Assembly: GCA_016801845.1 (NCBI GenBank)
Contig: CM028912.1
Location: 19,280,001 to 19,344,000, forward strand
Direction of reading: 5' to 3'
Source of the DNA: Polydactylus sextarius
Lineage: Eukaryota; Chordata; Actinopteri; Polynemidae
Length of the DNA: 64,000 bases
The notes under the pieces are model-generated. The model did not search any database, was not told where the DNA came from, and was given only the letters and a program-made list of their open reading frames with translations. Shown here one piece after another: positions 58,561 to 64,000 of the stretch. How positions within the stretch are numbered: position 1 is the first letter of the stretch; each line of letters starts with the position of its first letter. The position numbers and the translations under genes are program-made.

Positions 58561-59100
58561 ATGACATTTCCATTTGAAATGTAAGTGTGGGCCCAGCCAA
58601 GTGCAATGTACCGTGCCATACAGTCCAAAACAGACATGGATAAGCACCTGCAAATCAGGTTCTGTGCTGCTTCAGACTGAATCTCACCCTCATTTGCTGT
58701 CTTTTGACCTTCATCCAAAATTGTGCTGTTATTTCAATTTGTTATTCTAATGTATTTTATTCAATTTCCTAAAGCATGCCATTTCAGGGTGGGGATAGGC
58801 TGGGCCACCTGTATTGAGCTGAGCATAGGGAGCACTATGCACAGCTCACACACCTCCAGCTGCTGCAGGGACCATGCATTGTGGTACACCAGGGAACTGG
58901 GGAAGGCCCTCCACTCACTGGTTTGCCACCTGCATCTGCTGTGGTTTGCCGGTGGCTTGCCCCAAGATCTTACATTTGATATGCGATGTAGCACTGCACA
59001 AACCTCCAGATACTCAGCTGAACATGAGAGAGGCACAGTGAAGCCTGCACTTGAGAATACAACTGTAAATTACAATGTCTGCAAACTATAGGCCATCACA
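58561..59100. other. unrecognised, possibly repeat-derived block
   Basis: Less AT-rich than its flanks, CpG-poor, and carrying overlapping open frames on both strands (plus 58723-59091, 122 codons; minus 58761-59036, 91 codons). The CpG depletion with residual GC content looks like an old methylated repeat or transposon. No known family or domain was recognised in either frame. Confidence 0.3.
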
Positions 59101-60854
59101 GCCAGCTTGCAGAGACAAATCAATTATATTATCAGAGGGCCAAAGAATGAAGACATCAAGTCAAGCTTTACCCAGAATTTTAAACATTTTATTCTTGTTT
59201 GGCAGCAGTTTTTTTTAAAGCTGTGGTTAATTTAATATCAACCGAATTTCAGTCAAAAACTTGTTAAATGTGTGGTGAGTCTCAGGATTGCACTCCATCA
59301 GTTTGTTTCAGAAAGAGCATGTGGAAGTATCACTGAAATCACACCACCACCAGAGCAGACTCCTACTGAAGGAGGCTGGTCTGTACATGCACCTAAACCC
59401 ACTACAATCCTAAATATCTTTCAAGCACAACAATACTCCTCCAGACAAACACAGTACCAGCATGTCTTATTGCTGTGAACTGCACACCTGAGTCATTTCC
59501 CTGTACAATGCTACTGACAGAGTGAAGTGATGTGAAGCAGAAGGACTGGTTGTTTTGAAACGCTCGCCACACGCTCATATTGCAAAAGCACACTGGTGGT
59601 GAAGTGAGTCACAGAGCCTTAGGTCTGTTGGTTGTCTGTTTTTAAAAGAGAGATACTTGATCAGGGGAGAGGGATAATTATGGATCCATATTGTTTAAGG
59701 TAAAATGACCGATTAAGCACTAAAAGTCCTATAGGCAAATCTGGGCAAAAGGCTTGTTTCATATGATTTGATTCATTTGGAATCAAGGTCATTTAGAGAT
59801 GGAGCAGAAGTGGCGCTAATGCAGTTAAACCAATTCATTCATTAAAATTCATACTAACAAAACATCATCTATTATATACAATAATTCTGAAAAACCCTTC
59901 AGCCCTTTGAGAGAATATGTCACTTTTTACTGTCTTCCAAACCCACATGAGAATTTACTGAGGATTTCGATATCATTGGCTCCAGTCCTCCATCTGCTGA
60001 AATCATATTTTTCATTAGTTTACAGTCCATAACTTTGTCATCGGGACCACACAATCTATTCCTCATATCCATGATGCTTCTTTATTATGTACAAACACAT
60101 TTTATTGCATGCCTGTCTTTTCTGAACTGTAGATTTCAACCATCTTCTGTTGATTTTCTTCATTAGGTTTCACAAGATTTTTCAAAGGAAATTTCTCCTG
60201 ATTTTATTTAGGAGTCTAACAACAGAGGTTGCTATATGTCATTTACATTGTTAAGCTCCTTGGGGCAAATTTGTAATTGATGAGATCTGACTTGACATGA
60301 TACCTTCCTTTGTTGGTAACTTCCACAACTGTAGCATATAACTGTTGTGTAAAAATATGCTGATATGGACACTTCTATAATTAATGTTTGGGACATATGT
60401 CGACAGATGCCCTTAATCACTGTTGTGTCACATTGTTGTGTGTAGAAACAAACTAAATATCATACATATTGCCCATATTATAAACATGTATAGTTAAATC
60501 TCACTTCTTTTGGTCTGAACACACATAGTAGTAATAGTAGTAGTAATAGACAGTGTGCATATAATGTAAATGTTTGCAAAGTTGTAAATTGTAAGTGATT
60601 AAAAGTGATATGTTGAACTTCTGCTCAGATTTTGCGTATTGCATTAAACTGCGCATTCAGTTTTGAACCCTCACTACACACACAATGCACCACTTCATAA
60701 ACTACTGTCACAATAGCCTTTAGTGAAATAAATGCTCACTTCAGCTCCACGGTGAATTTCCACAAACCTCCACCAAAGTAACACACTGACATTCATTATG
60801 ACAAGTTATCCTTTTTACCGGGTCATTTGGCAACACATCAGAACGCCTTTGAGA
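59101..60854. other. unique non-coding sequence
   Basis: AT-rich. A short (GTA)n run lies near 60525-60548. Confidence 0.4.
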
Positions 60855-60880
60855 TATTTATTTATTTATTTATTTATTTT
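60855..60880. repeat. (TTTA)n microsatellite
   Basis: Six TTTA units. Confidence 0.9.
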
Positions 60881-60949
60881 GTAAGAAATAAGTCCCGCTA
60901 CAGAGAGTTTTTATTTCCCTTGTTCCAAACAAAGCATTTATTACATTAG

Positions 60950-61225
60950 AAACGCTCAAGAGAAATCGGGGGCCTTCTAGGTCAGAGCACTTTGTGATGG
61001 GAAGTGTAAATAAAAAGAAGCAAATCAAGTTAGGATGCACTCAGTGCTCATTTGCTGACAGCATGAAATGGAAGCAAGATGCAATAAGATCTGTGCAAGG
61101 ATTTTACTGAAGGTGAGCTGTGGGAGAACCATAATGAGCGAAAGCACCATGTGTGATAGACTAAGAAGTTGCTAAATTGATTTTAGCTCTCCCTGATGAG
61201 TAAGTCAGTACACAGATAGGGGCAG
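60950..61225. other. non-coding block, candidate conserved element
   Basis: A compact non-repetitive stretch between a (TTTA)n and a poly-A run, with AAATTGATTTTAGCTCTCCC near 61174 and ATAATGAGCG near 61132. No exon is recognised. It may be regulatory; this is inference from texture. Confidence 0.2.
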
Positions 61226-61230
61226 TAGGG

Positions 61231-61247
61231 AAAAAAAAAAAAAAAAA
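61231..61247. repeat. poly-A tract
   Basis: Seventeen A. Confidence 0.85.
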
Positions 61248-62374
61248 CAGAAAGTGGATGGAAAACCTGGGTTCAATTGTTTTCAAATGAGTTGCCACTT
61301 CAAAGGGGGCACAATGATGAGAGCTAGCAACCAACCAACAAAAAGTTTATTTCTCAGGGTTCTTTTCTCTGACTTTTCTTTGTGGAGCATAATTAATTAT
61401 AGCGCATCAAGCATGCACAAAGATGACAGGCAGTCTATCACGTTGGGTTTTCATTTGCAGCCTCGTGCTTTGGTGATGAAAGGCAGATGAAAAGTGCGAC
61501 CACACTGAGCAGGTTGCAGAAACAAGAGCCAGGTTTAATTTTTCACTTTGACCACAAGAGAACTACAGAGAAGTAACAACCCTAACTGCACCGACTGTTA
61601 AAAAACAGAGCAACTTAGCTGCTAATGGTACATCTACAAATGATGTATAAAGGTGTTTTTTTGGCTCCAGAGGGAGCTGTGTGCAGTCTGATAAACTGAC
61701 AAACCTTGAGTCAGCATTGGCTGGGTCTGGAAACTATAAAATAGAAAATTAAAAACAAACTAGTTTCACATACAAAAGGTACGAACTTACAAGACCTTTT
61801 TCAGCCACTCCTTATCTCTTCTTGAGGTTAGCAGCTTGAGGCTACGCTGGCCACCGCACCTGAATCTTTGACAGAAGAAGCATTGTGGATAATGAAGGTG
61901 CCTGAATTTGATTGGGTAGGGGAATTTGTTAACTCTGGACAACTCTGGTTCTGCTGCAATAAGCACATAGTGACAATGGATACAACAGATGCTCAAAGTG
62001 TTAAAAGTGCTGCATAATAAAAGTACTATTTGACAAACTAGAAAACTCATATCTTCATCCCTCTCTACACACTATTGTCTACAAACTACATGTCTGGAAA
62101 GGGTCTTGTGTGTTTATATTGGTATGGTGCTTTTTCTTCATAGACCATTGTGTAGAAGCCTTTCACTGGGACGTTAGGGTAGTGCAGTGTAACAGACATG
62201 AAAGCTGATAAGTGAAAGCCAATGAAGCACAGCAAAACCTTCTAAACAAGCATCAATAATAGATAGTCGCACCATCTTCTGAGCTAAACACTGCAGGAGG
62301 TATGTAGTCAAGTGAAACCAACCATCTGTGGCCCAAACAAAAATCCTCTGAAGCTCTGATCTCTGCCGCCCCTA
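61248..62374. other. unique non-coding sequence
   Basis: No gene or family recognised. Confidence 0.35.
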
Positions 62375-62396
62375 TCACCACCACCACCACCACCAC
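62375..62396. repeat. (CAC)n microsatellite
   Basis: About seven CAC/CCA units in a locally C-rich stretch. Confidence 0.85.
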
Positions 62397-64000
62397 TGTC
62401 TCTCATCTCTCCACCCCAGCACCCTCTCTCCCAGGACCTCAATACTTAGGGGACTTTGCAGCTTTTTAATGTTTAATGTCCTCTAAAGCCAAAAGAATGC
62501 TAATTTCTGTGGCCTGCTACCAATTTTCTTCCCTTTCACTCTCACCCAAAATTACAAATCTCTTGTCCCCACTGCCCTATTTATCCCCTGTGTTACAGCT
62601 GGGGACAATTATGCACAGGAAACTCGCAGGGGGACGTATTTTGGGAGCAGTCAGGAAGTGAGTGGTGGATCCATCCTTCAAGGCAGGCAAAGCACTATAG
62701 ACTACAGGGGGTAAACTCTGGCCACAGGGTTTTTATGGGGTCTTTGCACTGAACCCCCTCTGTTTCTTCACTACTACCATGTCCTGTGAAGATTAGCCAA
62801 AACAAGGCAAGGAGGTGGGTGCAGGGATTTGGAGTCAGAGGGATGAAAGAGGGGGAAAAATGGGAGGCAACTGTCTGTTTATCCTCTGTCATCCTCTCTC
62901 GCTGCGCACAGTGTTGGTTTCTGCAACTCAAACCATCATGTATTCTTCTTTCTTGAGTATTCATTATTTATTTCCCCGTGAGAGTGTAAAATCCAAAAGG
63001 ACTCAAACTTCACTCTTGTTTCATTTGCTTGTATAGCAGGACTGGAAAATTGTAGGTTTAATTCATTAATTAATCATTCCTCTATTTTTCCTATAAAATT
63101 TGCTTGTTAAAATTTGAGAGAAAAATTAACCTCTATCCCCAAATTTGGTTAAACCTGGTTAGATTTGTGTTTTATTGCCTCATTAATTCATTCATGAATA
63201 AAAAATTAAACATTTTCTCTCATTTGATTTTTGGGTAGAATGTGAATACCACTGCATTGTTGGCAAAATTTTGCACAATAGTTACATTTCATAATATCAA
63301 TAGTCAATAATCATAATTTCAGACAGGACATAAAAAGAAAGACAAAATAGCTACACTGACAAACTTTATGTTCCAGTACTTACAGCATGTTTTGCTATGG
63401 GCCTCAGTATTATTGATTATTTCTTTATGCATTTTATGATTTTGCAGCGCTGTCTTAAACTGGCAGTATAGTTGCAGCAGCCCTGTAGGCAGTCAATATC
63501 CTTCGACTCTGCTGCAGCCTTGTAAAATCCAACTTGCTGTTCTGTCTTGATGATGATAAGTTCGTGCCTCAACAACACCCTATATAGATACTGAAAGGAC
63601 ACTCCAAGCAGATTAGAAATTGTCTGACAGTACTTAATGTCACGCAATGACTGTGCCAGGTAAACAATCATAATGTGTTACACAGGTTTTCAGATATCCA
63701 TTAAAAATAACTGAGAGATATCTCTTAGAAATTGAACGAAAGACAACAAACCCTCCCTCTGCAAGTGTACATATGGGTGACAGAATGTGCAAATATCTGA
63801 GTGGAGTCAGATGTTTGCAAATATATAACGGAAAGAAAGATGTATGGAAGGAAGCCCAAAGAGCATTCTGGGACTGCTTTGCAGGTCAGAGGAAAGGGAT
63901 CCAAAGCCATCGAAAGAACCACATCACAATAGGACCCAGTAGTGCTGGGAGGTCATCAGCAGAGCAACAGGCCTAGAGATGGAATCAATCCCCCTGAGTG
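62397..64000. other. unique non-coding sequence
   Basis: Pyrimidine-rich to about 62600, then AT-rich to the end. No gene, splice-supported exon or repeat family is recognised. Confidence 0.4.

Noticed and set aside
63773..63976. 67-codon plus-strand open frame at the window end
   Set aside because: No domain and no splice support; reads like chance.
1..64000. CRISPR array, operon or prophage-like system
   Set aside because: No regularly spaced identical repeats with unique spacers, no bacterial gene organisation and no long open frames. The direct repeats are eukaryotic microsatellites.

Overview
The window looks like nuclear DNA from a bony fish, most likely a percomorph teleost. The base composition is AT-rich. 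(CA)n/(GT)n and (TA)n microsatellites are dense, and the recognisable mobile elements are types common in teleosts: an L2-clade LINE, tRNA-derived SINEs, a TTAA-flanked MITE, a Tc1-family transposon relic and a Ty1/copia LTR element. No operons, Shine-Dalgarno sites or long open bacterial-style genes are present. I found no intact host protein-coding gene, rRNA, tRNA or CRISPR array. The window reads as a gene desert or as the inside of a very large intron. The one place that resembles a host exon is weak: a possible 5' exon near 15.77-16.14 kb.

Layout. 0-8.6 kb is unique non-coding sequence with microsatellites, a 54-nt perfect palindrome at 3.74 kb and a short dispersed repeat at 6.15 kb. 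8.6-9.4 kb is a deleted Tc1-type transposon. 11.77-11.82 kb holds five GATAA motifs at 10-12 bp spacing. 12.7-13.1 kb is GT-rich low-complexity sequence. 14.4, 23.2 and 29.9 kb carry tRNA-derived SINE copies. 24.7-26.3 kb contains three related short blocks with splice-like borders. 26.6-26.7 kb carries a LINE-type tail and two back-to-back hairpins. 32.5-35.3 kb is a 5'-truncated or internally deleted L2 LINE on the minus strand, perhaps extended by its own 5'UTR to about 35.95 kb. 42.14-42.56 kb is a TTAA MITE. 43.37-46.77 kb is a decayed copia element with both LTRs, a primer-binding site and a polypurine tract. 46.8-64 kb is again mostly unique non-coding sequence.

The two larger retroelements are both dead, but in different ways. 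The L2 copy keeps its YADD catalytic box but carries a stop and a frameshift next to it. The copia copy has lost most of gag, the protease active site, one integrase catalytic Asp and the RT double-Asp box, apparently through a series of internal deletions. Its primer-binding site matches the anticodon arm of initiator tRNA-Met, the unusual half-tRNA priming known from Drosophila copia. I see no new multi-gene system here. The points most worth a second look are the copia priming site, the helically spaced GATAA cluster, the palindromes and hairpins, the triplicated block, and several stretches that could be conserved non-coding elements. All family names are from recognition by eye; no database search was possible.
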